Assembly (NCBI GenBank): GCA_021234155.1
Contig: JAJEKV010000049.1
Location: forward strand, 8,404,036-8,468,035
Direction: 5' to 3'
Origin: Isoetes taiwanensis
Lineage: Eukaryota > Streptophyta > Lycopodiopsida > Isoetales > Isoetaceae
DNA length: 64,000 bases
Position numbers and translations under genes: made by a program. Shown one piece after another: positions 21,287 through 33,240 of the stretch. Each line of letters opens with the position of its first letter. The first letter of the stretch is position 1. The notes under the pieces were generated by a model, which worked only from the letters and a program-made list of their open reading frames with translations, was not told where the DNA came from and did not search any database.

Positions 21287-24188
21287 GGTTAGATGACCAA
21301 TTTCTGGCATGTCTGGTTGAACTTCAGAGCTGTTTGGACATGCACAGTGCATCTGAAAAACTTCAAAATGATGTGTTCAGATTGCTTTTTCAAAGCAAGG
21401 ATGATAGTGGTTTAGCATCCATAATTGCTGAGAAAATGATTGCTGAGAAAGGAAAATGGACTGGGATGGTGAATGGCTTTCGTGTTCCAAGCAGCTTGAA
21501 ATGCATGAAAAAAATGTACCAAGACATGGGGCTCCCTTGCCTACAAAGACATACAATATGCATACACGATGAAGGTTAGAGTGTTTACAGGTTCAAAGTT
21601 ATTAAAGATGGTGTTACATTGAGTTGCAGTTGCAAGAGAAAAGTAAATGGCGTGTTGGTGAGAACGTCAAGGTGTCTGGAGCATGAAACTTGTACAGTTT
21701 GCCACAAGACAAGGAAGGATGGAGTGACATTCCTGTACAATCCTATCAGCTATATTCTAAAATTCAGATGCACAAGTAAGAGCATAGCTTACAGTGATAA
21801 CGAGCATTGGCGTCAACGAGATACTTGGCTTGGGAAAGGAGTTCACGAACGACCTGCAGCAATTCATGAATGTTGGCATGCTAGCCGATGGAGGGAAATG
21901 CAATATTTCTGGGATCCAAGCACAAGGTGGGAGCTGCCCATTACTTGCAAGCATTGCCAAACAATTCTGCAGACATGGCCTCTAGGCAATCGAGCAGAAT
22001 GCATTACTCATGCAGAGTTTGATCTGTCAACCAATAATTACTTAGTAACATGTCCTCAATGCCTTAGGGAAGATTCGTATCCACGGCAGGAGTGCTTTGG
22101 AGATCCAAGAAATTTAGCTCTTCTACTACATTGGGATGGGTTTCAGTCAACTCGGAGCACGATGAGAAGTAGTGGTGTTGTTCGCCTTGTGGCGTTAAAT
22201 GGAGGAAAAGGTCAAGATGCCAAACTGAAAGAACTAACTTTTCCAGTTTTGTTTATTCCTAAGGAGAAGATCAATTCTGGTACTAACAGTCTCGACCCTT
22301 TTATTGAGCCTTTGATTCGAGAGTTGAGGAACCTTTATATAACAGGATTGGAGGTGAAATATGCACTTGATGCTAATGTTATTCATCCAGGATTGCCTCA
22401 AGTTTTCCATCAAAGATGTATTCTATATGCCATTACAGCAGACCATCCTGCACAATGTGAACTTTTGAAATTGTCTTCTAGTAAGTGTGAACGCCCTCAT
22501 TAAACCATAAAATTTATCATTCTGATCCTTGCTTCTTTGCTGTTGACAGGTGGGAAAGCTCCATGTAGACGGTGTGATATTGTATTGCCAATTTCTTCTG
22601 ACAACTCATACTACTATAATGACTTATTGAAGCGAACACGTGTGCCAGACAAGAAGAAAACAATGGAGCATGTGTTTAATGGCATTGAACATTTGAGAGA
22701 TGGCCCGTGATACAGGTGTCCGTGGTTCTAGCATGTTCTTGAGTCTGTATCAGCTATATGGGTTTGATCTGCTCCATCATTCAGTCGTAGATCTCATGCA
22801 CACAATGGCTTTAAATCTGTGTTATAAATGCAACAAGAGAATGTTTGAGCAAGTAAAAAAAGCAGGTAATGAGAGGACTGCTATGGAGAGATTACGAAAT
22901 GTAATAGCTGCAAGAACTCGCCGCATGAAAGATGGCAGGTGTCCACGAGATCCATTCAAGCGATTTGGGTTTTTTAAAGCACAAGAACAGCAGGTTTTCA
23001 GCCAGTGGTATGCTGATTATGTACTTGTAGGCTTGGTAAGTGAAGATGATTTTAATATATCGCAAATTACTACAGATTTGACTAGGATCTTTTTTTATTA
23101 TGCCCGCACAAATGGATGGACACTAGAAACAAGAGACGTGGCAAAGAAGTTGTTGCAGGCTTGGCGCATACATTGGAATGAGCTTTGCGGTCCAAACACC
23201 TCTCCTTTGGAGCATATGGCAGGAGAATGCCATATTTTAGATGATGTAGATATCATTGGCCCTCCAGATGCCACTTGGTGTTATTTTTTTGAGAGCACCT
23301 TTGCCAAGCTATTACAGATGCCAACAAACAAGAAAGATATGGAAGTGACATATGCTCGTGTGGAGGCACGTCTTTTGTACTCTAAAATCTATCGTGCAAA
23401 AGTCTTTGGATGGGGATGGCTTGTTACCTCCTAACCGTGGTGAATTATATTTATGGGTCAGCTTAGGTAGGTGTTGAAGATGGCAAGTCATTTGTGCCTA
23501 TGTCTACATCTGTCGCAAATGGAGGCATCATCCGTGCAAGTTCCCAAAACATGGCGATTGAGTTATGGTCAACATACAAGAGGTATAAGTTAGAGGCTTG
23601 GGAAAACATTATTTCCAAAGAAAGGCATACTTATTGGATCTGGAAAGACAAGGGAATGCACAATAGAAGAAGAGAATTACCTTCAAAAGGCATGCAGTGA
23701 TCAACGGTCCATCTCAATCCACTATTTCACAGTATAACGGAATATTGCTTGCAGGATCTATATTTACAAAAGGGGATACTATGGTAGTTCAAAATAAGGA
23801 TAGTTGTGAAGGACAATGGTATGGTAAGCTCAGGTATATTTTCTCCCATAAAGAAGGATCTGAAACAAATGTGTATTTTGCAGCAGACTATTATAGATAC
23901 CAGCTACTAAATTCTAGTATTGATTTTGATGATGCAACTGGAATGCCCATCTTGGCTGAAGGAATGGAGCCTTTCAATTATGAGTCTATCTTGCCAGTCC
24001 GCTACATACTTCGAGAAATATGCATTTTGCCCATGAGGACAGCGAGAGATACAAGGACTATTGCACTTGAGACCAAGACTATGACATTGCCAAATAGGCT
24101 ACTTCAATTGCATAAGCCTGGAAATATTCCTATTTGGCCCTTGGAGGAGGATGTTGTTGCTATCAAACATAGTTGGGTGGTTTTTTAA
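21287..24188 (+). pseudogene. tnp2-like transposase of CACTA type, damaged
   Basis: Coding sequence begins upstream of RLDDQFLACLVELQSC near 21287. It continues past an in-frame TAG (21577) into a Cys/His-rich region (CSCKRKV, C..H..CTVCHK, CKHC, CPQC), possibly zinc-binding. The tnp2 core follows: LLLHWDGFQSTRST, then ILYAITADHPAQCELLKLSS. A 69-bp GT-AG intron (22481-22549, phase 1) comes next, then KAPCRRCDI. After a frameshift near 22700 the frame reads GVRGSSMFLSLYQLYGFDLL and VVDLMHTMAL. This is the conserved D/DxMH region of tnp2, expected to cut and join element ends. The C-terminal part (YNGILLAGSIFTKGDT, WYGKLRYIFSHK, up to GNIPIWPLEEDV) continues to 24188 with more frame changes. 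The copy is probably inactive as written. Confidence 0.78.
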
Positions 24189-24237
24189 TTCACATACTCA
24201 AAAAAGCATGTGGGCGACACATGTGCTGCACAGGTGC

Positions 24238-24306
24238 TGACTGCCCTTCATTGCCCTTCAAACTGCCCTTCATTGCCCTTCCATAGCCCTTCATTGCCCT
24301 TCAAAA
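24238..24306. repeat. Minisatellite of TGCCCTTCAT units
   Basis: Six or seven imperfect repeats of a CTGCCCTTCATTGCCCTTCA-like unit directly after the transposase stop codon. Confidence 0.85.
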
Positions 24307-25899
24307 AATCATGAGTGTGAATGACATCGTTTTCCAGCAGTCATAGAATATGAAAAGAAAGCGTGTAATTGGCAAAAAGTTTGTTGTGCTCAATGCTCTG
24401 GTAATAAATCTATTTCATTCAAAAGAAATTGTGTCTGTGTTATTTCCACGTTCTTTTATGTCCCGTGTATACTGATGGAATCACTGTTTGTGTTATCAGT
24501 TATAAGCAGCTTGCTCAGTTATTACCTGTGCGATATGATCATCCAATATTCAACGTTCTTCTGAAATATTCAAAACAGAAAAACATTATTGTGAAGGTTC
24601 ATGTCAATGGCATTCAATGGTTGCATTTGAATTTTGTATGTAACATGTATTAGAGTATGCAACTTATCTGGCAAACACTGCTCAAACGCTGCTAATTCGA
24701 TATGTAAAGTTCTTTTCAAAAGAAAGCTTTGTCAAATACCACCATCTAAATTTTGAACTATTTGCGAAGGTTCAAATGAATAACACTATTCATTTGGTAT
24801 TTGACCGGATCAATATTTGTTAGTTGACTGGCAATGCATCATTCACAAATTTAACTTTTTCTCTTCTTCGATCATCGTGCCGAGAGACCAAGCATCAGAT
24901 TCGGCTACTACAACTTTGATTCTCTAACAAATTACAAATCTCGACAATATTCTTCATCAACGGTCTCCTGCAATATGGCTTGAAACTTTCTAAAAGAACC
25001 ACGTATTCGACCTCCAGGCAAAAATCTTGTACCACCAAATTCGACCTCCCTGTAGAAATCTTGTACCATCGAGTATATGATAACGGTAGGCTAATTTGAT
25101 TGCAATCCACAATTTCCATGTGCATCACGATCATAAGATATGAAAATCATTCAAAAACATGTGGTTGTTAAAGGGTTGAATCTATGTGAACACAATAGTA
25201 GGAATTGACAAAAATGATATGACTGCGGATCACATGAATCCTTTAAACGAGACCAATATGTGATTTTTAACTAAGCATTGTGGAGATCAATGGAGCTAAT
25301 CCTGCAGAAGCTTCAACTGTCGGGGTTATACCTAGGGTCAATGCTCAAGCAATATTATGGTCAATGCTTTAAAAACAATGATTCCTACTAGAGTGTTTTG
25401 CATGGTTGTAAAGGTTAGAAATTAAATAAGAAAAGTGACATAACAATTTGCATAAAGTCTCTATCGAAATAATGAACTCAAACTGAATTTTATTAACTCA
25501 CAAATTGCCCTCATTTGTTTCTTTCTCAACATCAAAGTGATCTAGAGGAAACAACATTTAAAATGCAATACATCAAATAATAATGTGGAAGCATTAATGT
25601 GTGTACATCCACAACTACAAACTAAGTTTGTCGTCTTCACATGTAAAGTTCTAAGTTGATCATTTGTCTATCTCCATAATCTCGATATCACAACTATTCT
25701 ATAGAGATGCACAGATTAAGCATTTTAGAATAAGTTCTATTTTCGACGTCGGGATCCTAAAACTTCGAATTCACAAGAAATATTCACAAGTTAATGTACT
25801 ACTCAAGGTTTCTATAACCTCAACATCGCAATCGTGCGCACTTGTAGGACCTGACATTACAAATCTTGAGATCATTTCCACCCTAGAAATTGGGACTGT
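24307..25899. other. No gene seen
   Basis: AT-rich non-coding sequence between the transposase and the right subterminal repeats of the CACTA-like element. Several short ORFs lack any conserved feature. Confidence 0.5.
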
Positions 25900-26671
25900 A
25901 ATTAATATCTCAAATTATGTTTGTTAAGTTTAGATAAAACCACTATAAAATACCATCAACTATAAAGAAAAAACCATGAAAGATTTGACTATATAGACTA
26001 CGTTAGCTTCCATCTTGCGAAGATTGACCAGCAAAACCATGCAAAAACCACAAGTAATTTAAAGTCATAATAACTTAGGAAAGCAGAAATAAAACCACAC
26101 AATGATTTAAATGTTCCATGACAAAAACCACTAGCATTCTTTTGTGAATAAGAAATTGCAAAAGTCAATCAACAAACCATATTAGAAAACTAGTAACAAT
26201 TTGGCAAGTCATGTTAGCTTAGAAATTATTATGGAAAACCTCACATGAAAAATGCTATGTCTAGAACCATTAAAGTATTTATAGTCAAAAAACACTAACA
26301 TTTCGGCACGTCGTGTTTTCTTGCAAAACTAGGATGAAAAACCACAAACAAAAACATGTTATTAAACTATATAAAAAACCTTGAAGTATTACTAGTTAAA
26401 TCCGCTCTCAAAACCATCTACACATCTTAAAAAACTAGTAAGTATCCCTTTCTTACTCTCAACGTTGCAAACTGCATGATTAACCATCATGACATGTCAA
26501 ATCAGTACCAAAAACCTTGATAAAAAACTTTATCACTTTCAAATAACCATAGTAGAGTATAAACTAGCATATAAAACCACATTCACATTTTAAAAACCAC
26601 TTCAATATGTGGATTTTATTGAGAAAAAGTATTTCTGCTCAGAAAACCACTATCATAGTGGTTTTGTAGTG
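25900..26671. repeat. Right subterminal repeat region of the CACTA-like element
   Basis: The motif AAAACCAC (or ACCACT, AAACCAT) recurs every ~25-50 bp through this stretch, inverted relative to the GTGGT-rich left region at 9.5-10.8 kb. It ends with a small palindrome ACCACTATCATAGTGGT and the terminus TGTAGTG at 26665-26671. Such repeats are TnpA-type binding regions in known CACTA elements; that role is inferred here. Confidence 0.6.
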
Positions 26672-26714
26672 GTTATTTATAATGGTTAAATTTTTGGGCG
26701 CCTTGTGAAACTCA

Positions 26715-27609
26715 CCTCAATCTCAGGTTTTCAAGAATGTGTTCGGCAGCATTCTGGTCCAAACCTTTGACATTCTCGTCTCCGTCAGCTTTGTCTCCCT
26801 CGTCCTCGTCGTCTTTACTGCTTCCATTTGTCTTCCTCCCCTTGAAATGCTCATGAAGCAGATCCAGGTATGACTGAATGGTTTCAACCATGTCCTTATT
26901 TCCAACCACGGATATAGGTTTCATTCCAAACAGCATAGCCCCCTGAGAGAACAGGCCATTCATGTACCACTCGCATATAATTTGATCTTCCTCGACCAAG
27001 CTGGTTATGAAGTACTTGATAACTCTTGGCCGGATAGGAATTCTATGTATAGGACCTGTCGCACCATCTTTGCTGACCTTGTCCATCGATGGAACATCCT
27101 CCATAAATCTGCCCCCCTTCCAGGGTTCCATCTGCTCTTGAGAGATCATGAACTTTTGTCGAGATAATGATGCTCGCTAGACCACGGTCGACCGCCGATC
27201 TTGAAATCAAAACCAAAACTATGTTGGCAAAGCTTGGTGCCTTCGGCAAGCCAAGTCTGCACTCATGATCAAGTTCATATATGGAGTGCATGATCTTGTT
27301 GGTGAAGTTAATATCGGTACCCCATTGGGAGACAAAGCGGTTGTCCGATTGCCCTAATGCAAAAGACAAGGAAAAAGTATCCAGGTCGGTCATGTCCGCA
27401 TTAACGCCTTGTACAAGGGGATTCACTTTGTAGTGCCATATAATGTGCCCGAGTGACTTGTAGGGGGTTTTTGACCCATTTCCATAATGATAATGTAAGA
27501 GGTGGGGGTTTTTGCCACTACTTGGGGTAAACTTTGTACGGAAGGGGTCGAATTTGCCTTTCAAGAAATCGTATACGGGGGTGTTTTTGATCACCCTATG
27601 CACGCACAT
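26715..27609 (-). pseudogene. Middle block of an unrecognised minus-strand element gene
   Basis: The frame from 27609 reads MCVHRVIKNTPVYDFLKGKF and later SFALGQSDNRFVSQWGTDIN, MHSIYELDHECRLGLPKAPS and FANIVLVLISRSAV. Near 27165 one indel moves it to a second frame: SRQKFMISQEQMEPWKGG, then IPIRPRVIKYFITSLVEEDQ and LDLLHEHFKGRK. An acidic tail follows (DDEDEGDKADGDENVKG). The block ends ...ENLRL at 26715, directly followed by a canonical GTGAGT donor (26714-26709), so it is an internal exon. The intron it opens would begin 38 bp before the right end of the CACTA-like element. No family recognised; coding character is convincing from sustained composition. Confidence 0.5.
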
Positions 27610-29058
27610 GGCATACCCCCCTTACTATAAATGAACCCCCCGGGGTCTTGTACCACTGCTCTATGTCAGCTTTGTCATAAAAAAGGGTGGGGTCTTCGAT
27701 CATATTGATGGCAAATAGTGCCACGGGTCCAGTGCCGTTCCTGCACCACCAAATCCCTTGTGTCCCAAAGTTACCGTAAAATGGGGGGAGCTATCGTCAC
27801 CTTAAATGGGACCACCCCGAATCCAAGCTTCCTCTTGAATTGCCATAGCACGTTCAGGGAAAGGAAGGGTTTTGACGTTACGCTTCAGCTTGGTGTTGAT
27901 GTAGGGTTGACATAGACGGTTCAATTCCTTCATGTCTTCCTCATCAAGGGCAGCCTTTTCCTTGTAATAATCAAAATCATGGTATTCATTAGATGCAACA
28001 TTGCAGAACTCCGTGATGCCTTCTTCTAACGCACGCTGTCTGAGAAGGGTCCAAAAAATGGTTCTTGGCGCACGAACCTGCGCCTGCGGCTAGGGCGGCA
28101 GGGGAGGAAGGGAACCGCCCTATCCTCCCAACCCGCACTTGCTCGCTCTCTAGCTCTTTCCAGTCGAGACTCGATGCTAGCAGAAATTACGGCCCGATGC
28201 GAGAACTTGTTTTACGGAAATTCAAGAACCCTCGAACATCAAAGCGGTTCTTTCTAGATCTCTTGCTGGTAAGCCACTAACGTGGCATTTTTTGCTCTTT
28301 AGCTTCAAGAGAAGCTCTATGTTTTTGCTCGGAAGTTTGGAAGGGCAGGCAAATCTCTAGTAACAGGTATAGGGCAGATTCTTTATTGCTGGAGATGCTA
28401 GTTTCTACCTTTCTTTCCTCGCCAAGAGACACATTGAAGCGGGCCTTGAGATGCCCATAAGATGGAGCGAGAAATTGGGCAAAAGCACTAGTAAGTGATG
28501 AAGTTTCAGATTTTTGAATTAAATATTTTACCCGTGTTCTCTATCGGTTGGCTTCTTTCCTTCGTCTCCGCTCTTTCTTTCTAGCAGAAAGGTCCTGATG
28601 ATGTTTGGGATGGTCTAGAATCATGTTTCTTGGACAGTGGATTCTTGGGGATTGATCTTAAGATTTTGAGATTTGAATGGAAAGATTATAGGCAGCAGAT
28701 TATATGACAGCTTTGCAGATAAAATGATTAATTCAAGCACTCGGTTCTTTGGTACTGCTATGCCAAGAACCGCATAACCAAAACAAGTACTGATGCTTGG
28801 CTGGTTTATGCTCAAATACTGATATGTTTGAGTGAGTGCTTGCTCAGGTACTGATGCTTGAGCTTCATTCTATTTTACTCCTTTCATACATATACTATGT
28901 CAGATATTCCCATTTTATTTCCCAATATCTCAGGAAGATCTGCCTGAATTTTCTAGCTGAGTACCATCATTCGGGAGCCTACAGGGCTTGTTCATGTATC
29001 ATCATACATCTTCTGGTTACCAGGCAGGATGACTATTTGATCCTTTCAAGTGCATCAA
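27610..29058. other. No gene assigned
   Basis: Short broken ORFs only. Parts may be 5' exons of the minus-strand gene hidden by base errors. The stretch 28140-28840 contains repeated TACTGATGCTTG text (28780-28860). Confidence 0.4.
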
Positions 29059-29109
29059 CTAGAGCAATTTTTGTAAAATCTTGCTCTTAGAGCATCTAAT
29101 AAGTTTCTG

Positions 29110-30065
29110 CAAGAACAGGATGAAGATGTTGAGATTACTCCTGTAGTAATTCTGTTCTTCCTTTGCGTCCTGCATTTTAGAACTCCTGGTCTTCCTTAGT
29201 AGGATTGTTCCATCCAAGATTTTGCCTTGTAGGTCAAGCGTTTCTTTGTCCGTCAGGCCTTGTATCCTCTTCATGAACTGCTTGTCAAACAACTTGGGGT
29301 CCGGCCTGCTTGGAAATTCTCCATTGCTGTCCTTCAGCTTGCCTCTTGTCCATTGAGCCCATATCTCAGTCCATTTCTCCCAGACCGCCTCAGTGCTAAG
29401 AATGAGGTCATATTGGTTATTTACCTTACGTAGCTTCGCTTTTCATTTGCTATTGTGTTATGGCGATGGCTAATCTTTGGCCAGTTCGGTTCTTTGGCGT
29501 CTCCGTAAAAGAACTACGCACTCTCGCTTGGCATATCTATCCTTGATCCTTTTCGGCACCTCCTTCTCCGCGTCACGCAATACTTGCGCCGCCCTCATTT
29601 GAATCTTGACCGCCTACAACCCGTAACCGGATGTCTTTTCCTTCAGATCTTCCTCGGACTTCCAATTTGAACAACTCACCGGTCGATCTGCTAAAAAGGT
29701 ATGACATCCGCAGAGCATTGATCTGCGCGAGGATGATGTCGCACCATCGGGTTGAGAATCTCCATGTGTCTTTGGATTAAATTCCCCGGTTGAACAAGAC
29801 GCGGCATCTCCCCGTGCAAACCTTCACCCGTCTAATATCCAAAGAAGAAATTGTGTGATATTCCCAACGGATAATATTGAGCCAGCCGCTCCATTTTCTG
29901 TGCCCCTCTCTGTGAAATCCTGATCTGATCATCTGGATCCATTATTGGGGAGTCGACCATATCTTCGTCTCCTTCGTCATCTGATTCCTCCCGTGTGGTG
30001 TCATCTTCCCCATCTTTGTTTTTTGGTGGACTTTTTTGTGTATGAACCACAACTTGATTCCCCAC
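29110..30065 (-). pseudogene. N-terminal block of the unrecognised minus-strand element gene
   Basis: From 30065 the frame gives an acidic stretch (KDGEDDTTREESDDEGDEDM, DPDDQIRISQRGAQKMERLA). A shifted frame follows with MPRLVQPGNLIQRHMEILNP. Further down come IQMRAAQVLRDAEKEVPKRI and KDRYAKRECVVLLRRRQRTE, a basic and helical stretch. Last comes TEAVWEKWTEIWAQWTRGKL, SRPDPKLFDKQFMKRIQGLT and DKETLDLQGKILDGTILLRK. Several indels separate these. Strand, position and composition link it to the 27.6-26.7 kb block. Function unknown; an element-encoded DNA-binding or regulatory protein is only a guess. Confidence 0.4.
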
Positions 30066-31619
30066 TGCAGAGTGTTGTAGAGTCTTCAGCTAACAGTAGA
30101 AGTGAAGCTCCCCGTATTGAACAGTTTTCCCCGACCACGAAATCTCCATTCCAAGCTCCACCCGATGTTAGGGTTCCCGCCTCCTTCATCCCTTCCAGAT
30201 CCTTCCACCCAAGGTTCGACAATTTAAAGGCGCTTTTTTTTTTTTTTTTTCCTTCGCCTTGCTCATGGAAGAGTGAGAATAATTTGAAACCGCTAATTTT
30301 TTGGTGTGATAGAACTTACTCTTCCCCGCAGTCCTCGACATGTAGTGTTAAATGCCTCGAATGCAAGCGGCCGAGGATCGGAGAGCACAACACCGATTTT
30401 CTTGTACTTGTCTCCGGAGCTCTTCTTGTCCCTTTGGTGGAGAAACAGATCTTTCTCCTTCCCACTTGTTGATACCTCGACATACCACCAAGAATCTGCT
30501 GGTGTGTCAAGAAGCTCGTCTCCACCTCCCTGATGGCCCGAAGAACGGAGTTCGGCCAGTGATCACTAGTGAGTCCGAGGTGAATGCTGCAAGAAGAAAG
30601 GATGGATCAGTTAAGGTATTCCGACAAAAGAAAAACCTCAGAGCTCACCTGGGGTGTTAGTCTTCTTCTTCTTGCTGCCGCTAGAACTAGCATCCCCTCC
30701 TGCGCCTCGCTTCTTGGACGGAGTCGTCATGTCTGTATGCCCTCTCATCCTCTTCTGACCCCTCTCAGAATTAAGCTTCCTCCGTAGCGTTGTGAGTTTA
30801 GGACCGCATGTAAAAAAAGATTGGGCGTGTTCTTTAGTTTGAATTTAAGGACATGCAATCATTTATGAAAAAAGCGGGCTAAAGTACAAAGACGGTTGGC
30901 TTTAGCCCCGCCCAAACACTATTTCAAATTTAATCACATCAAGGGACTTAGTGAGCGAGCGTAGTTTATCTTCATCAGCGGCATTGGCGACCTCGAAGTT
31001 CGCTGGGGAGCATCGAATCGTAGTTTACTTCGAATGGCGCCCACGCTGGTAAGTCGCTAACGGCGCTTTGCATATGTGTGTTTTTTTCCTGACCGCTGCG
31101 CCCTATTGCAAGCGTTGATTTGATCGATGAGCACGGAGCTAAGGTAGGAAGCGGAGAGGAGATGCCGAACACGGAACTCTACATCTAATTGGGCCCATGG
31201 AACGGGATGAACGCGAGAATCGCAGTGATACAAGTATTAGATCTTGAATACACTCTTGATGAGACCAAGCGGAAGAAGCAAAGACTCTAGGTGAGGCTGC
31301 GGGATCCGCGATACAAAGGGCCCAAGGAATTATTGCGTGAAGAGGTGAGTCCCGGAGATGCCTATGTTATTTCGCTTTGTAAAACATGCCGCCTGTTTAA
31401 ATAATGGAACCTGGCGATAAGCTCGACGGATTCATCGCTTTCCTTGTCCAGCATTTTTTCAGCTTCGAGATGATTTACTCTCCGGGTTGAGAGATGCTCG
31501 GCAAGGAAACAATGGATCGGGTTAATGAACAGATTCGCTTTTAGGTGTCTTTTTCATGGAGTGTTTTCTTGGAATGTTGTACATAGATCAGGCTAGGTCT
31601 AAGGCCCAGGAGATGCGGT
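30066..31619. other. No gene assigned
   Basis: Mixed-composition sequence with short overlapping ORFs on both strands and a T-rich tract (30234-30250). It may hold the promoter and first exons of the minus-strand gene. Nothing recognised. Confidence 0.4.
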
Positions 31620-33240
31620 TCAAATGCATCCTCTTGTAGTTAGTCGGAGGGGCCTCCACCCAGTCCGAGCCCCTCCACTTCGCAATATTCGAGGAAGATG
31701 GTTCAAGGAGAGTGGCTCGCATGTGCTAGAGGCACTTTGGGACTAAAAAAGGGAGAATACAAAGTGCAGAGGTTGTAGAGAATGCAAGCCTTGGCTTCCT
31801 CTTCGTGGTTTCCCTGTGGTTGTTGTAGAGGCCTCCCACCCACCGGAGCCCCTCCCTTCGCAATATTCGACGATGGTTCGAAGGAGAGTGACTCGACCGA
31901 AGTCGAGGCCACCGCTACCATACACGTGAGAATTGGTCGGCCAAGGGATTCTCGACTCATGAAGTCGAGAATGCGACCGCTCGCTGGTCGCTACATTCTC
32001 GACTCGCAAGTCGAATGTCTTGGCCATCCGTAACTCCTGGTTAGTACACACCTGAGTGCCGTTGGTTAAGGCATTCCCACTAGCGAGGCGAATGCGCACA
32101 AAGAAGTTTTATGGTTTCCCAAAGGTTAGGTTGCGAGGCCTCCACCCAGTCCGAGCCCCTCCCCTTCGCGATATTCGGGTCCGAAGATGGTTCGGGCGAG
32201 AGTGGCTCGACCGGTAGAGGCCACCGCCAACCACAATACGTGAGAATTGGTGGTTAGAGGATTCTCGACTAGCGAGTCGAGAATGCGACCGTTGGTTTTG
32301 TTCATTTCGACTGCAAGTCGAAATGCCTTAGCCATCGGTAACTCCGGATGGTACACATGGAGTGCCGGTTGGGTAAGGCATTTTCACCTCGAGCCAAGAA
32401 TGCATACGACAAGAAGCTCGTGGTTTCCCCCTGGGTTGCTAAGAGTTGGCTGTGAGACAAAGCCAAAACAACTTCCCTTCGCAATGTCCGAGGAAGATAG
32501 AAGGAGAGTTGTTAAGATCGCCCCGCAGCCAGCTCTAGAGTGCACTAGAGCTGGCCGCTTTTCTCGACTCGCCGGCACCTCTCGGTTGGTCGTAGAGGGC
32601 CTCCACTCAATCGAGCCCATCCCCTTCGCAATATTCGACGAAGATGGTTCGAAGGAGACGGTCTTTGATTGGGTAGAGGCCACTAAGACCACACACAGGA
32701 GAATTGGGTTGCTAAGAGTTGGCCTGCAGACAATGAAAACCACTTCCCTTCGCAATGTCCGAGGAAGATAGAAGGAGAGTGGTTAAGACCGTCTGCAGCC
32801 AGCCTCTAGAGTGCACTAGAGCTCGGCTCGACTCCACGAAGTCGAAAGCCGCCAGCACCTTCCTGCGTGGTTGTCGCCGAGGCCTCCACCCAGTCGGAGC
32901 CAGTCCTCTTCGCAATATTCGATGAGCATGGTTCGGCGGAGAGTGGCTCGACCGGTGGAGGCACCCGCGACCGACACAAAGGGCCATTGGCGACATTCTC
33001 GACTCCGCAGTCGAGAAGGGTCCGCAACAGTTTCTAAAGAATGTGAAGACATTGGGTAGTCATGGAAATCCCGATCGCGAAGTTGAGAATCCCTCAACCG
33101 CCAACAAAGTGTACACTCCCTCTTCTCGCCAAGGAAAAGAAGTTCTCGACTTCGCTTAAGAGTCGAAAGAAGGCCCTATTTCCCTCGGATCTGCTATGTT
33201 GAAGTATTCTCAACTCGCCACTCCATTCTCGCATGTCTCC
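31620..33240. repeat. GC-rich tandem repeat with TTCTCGACT palindromes
   Basis: About five diverged units share GGCCTCCACCCAGTCCGAGC, CTTCGCAATATTCG, GAAGATGGTTCG and GAGAGTGGCTCGACCGGTAG, followed by a palindrome. Palindromes with a TTCTCGACT-N4/5-AGTCGAGAA core lie at 31948-31972, 32261-32284 and 32996-33017. Broken ones lie near 31995-32018, 32565 and 33142. The core is the same as in the 8.0-9.3 kb repeats at the other end of the element. Unit length is ~250-320 bp and irregular. The stretch is likely affected by base-calling errors, so the true units may be more regular. Confidence 0.7.

Larger units (their letters stand above)
9499..26671. mobile_element. Probable CACTA (En/Spm-like) element nested in the 30.5-kb element
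   Basis: The right end on the minus strand reads CACTACAAAACCACTATGAT from 26671 inward, a typical CACTA terminus. A CACTA at 9499-9503 is preceded by GTT (9496-9498), and GTT also follows the right end (26672-26674), fitting a 3-bp target duplication. Both ends have long stretches rich in GTGGTTTT-like motifs in inverted orientation, as expected for subterminal repeats. Inside lie a tnp2-like transposase and a second element gene. The weak point is the left end: similarity beyond CACTA is poor, and AACC-rich sequence extends left to ~9370, so the true left edge could be up to ~130 bp away. Several host gene fragments are carried. Confidence 0.55.

Noticed and set aside
31743..33097. Several 75-120-codon ORFs in the GC-rich repeat
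   Set aside because: They overlap on both strands, repeat with the tandem unit and show no conserved motif; they are by-products of the repeat.
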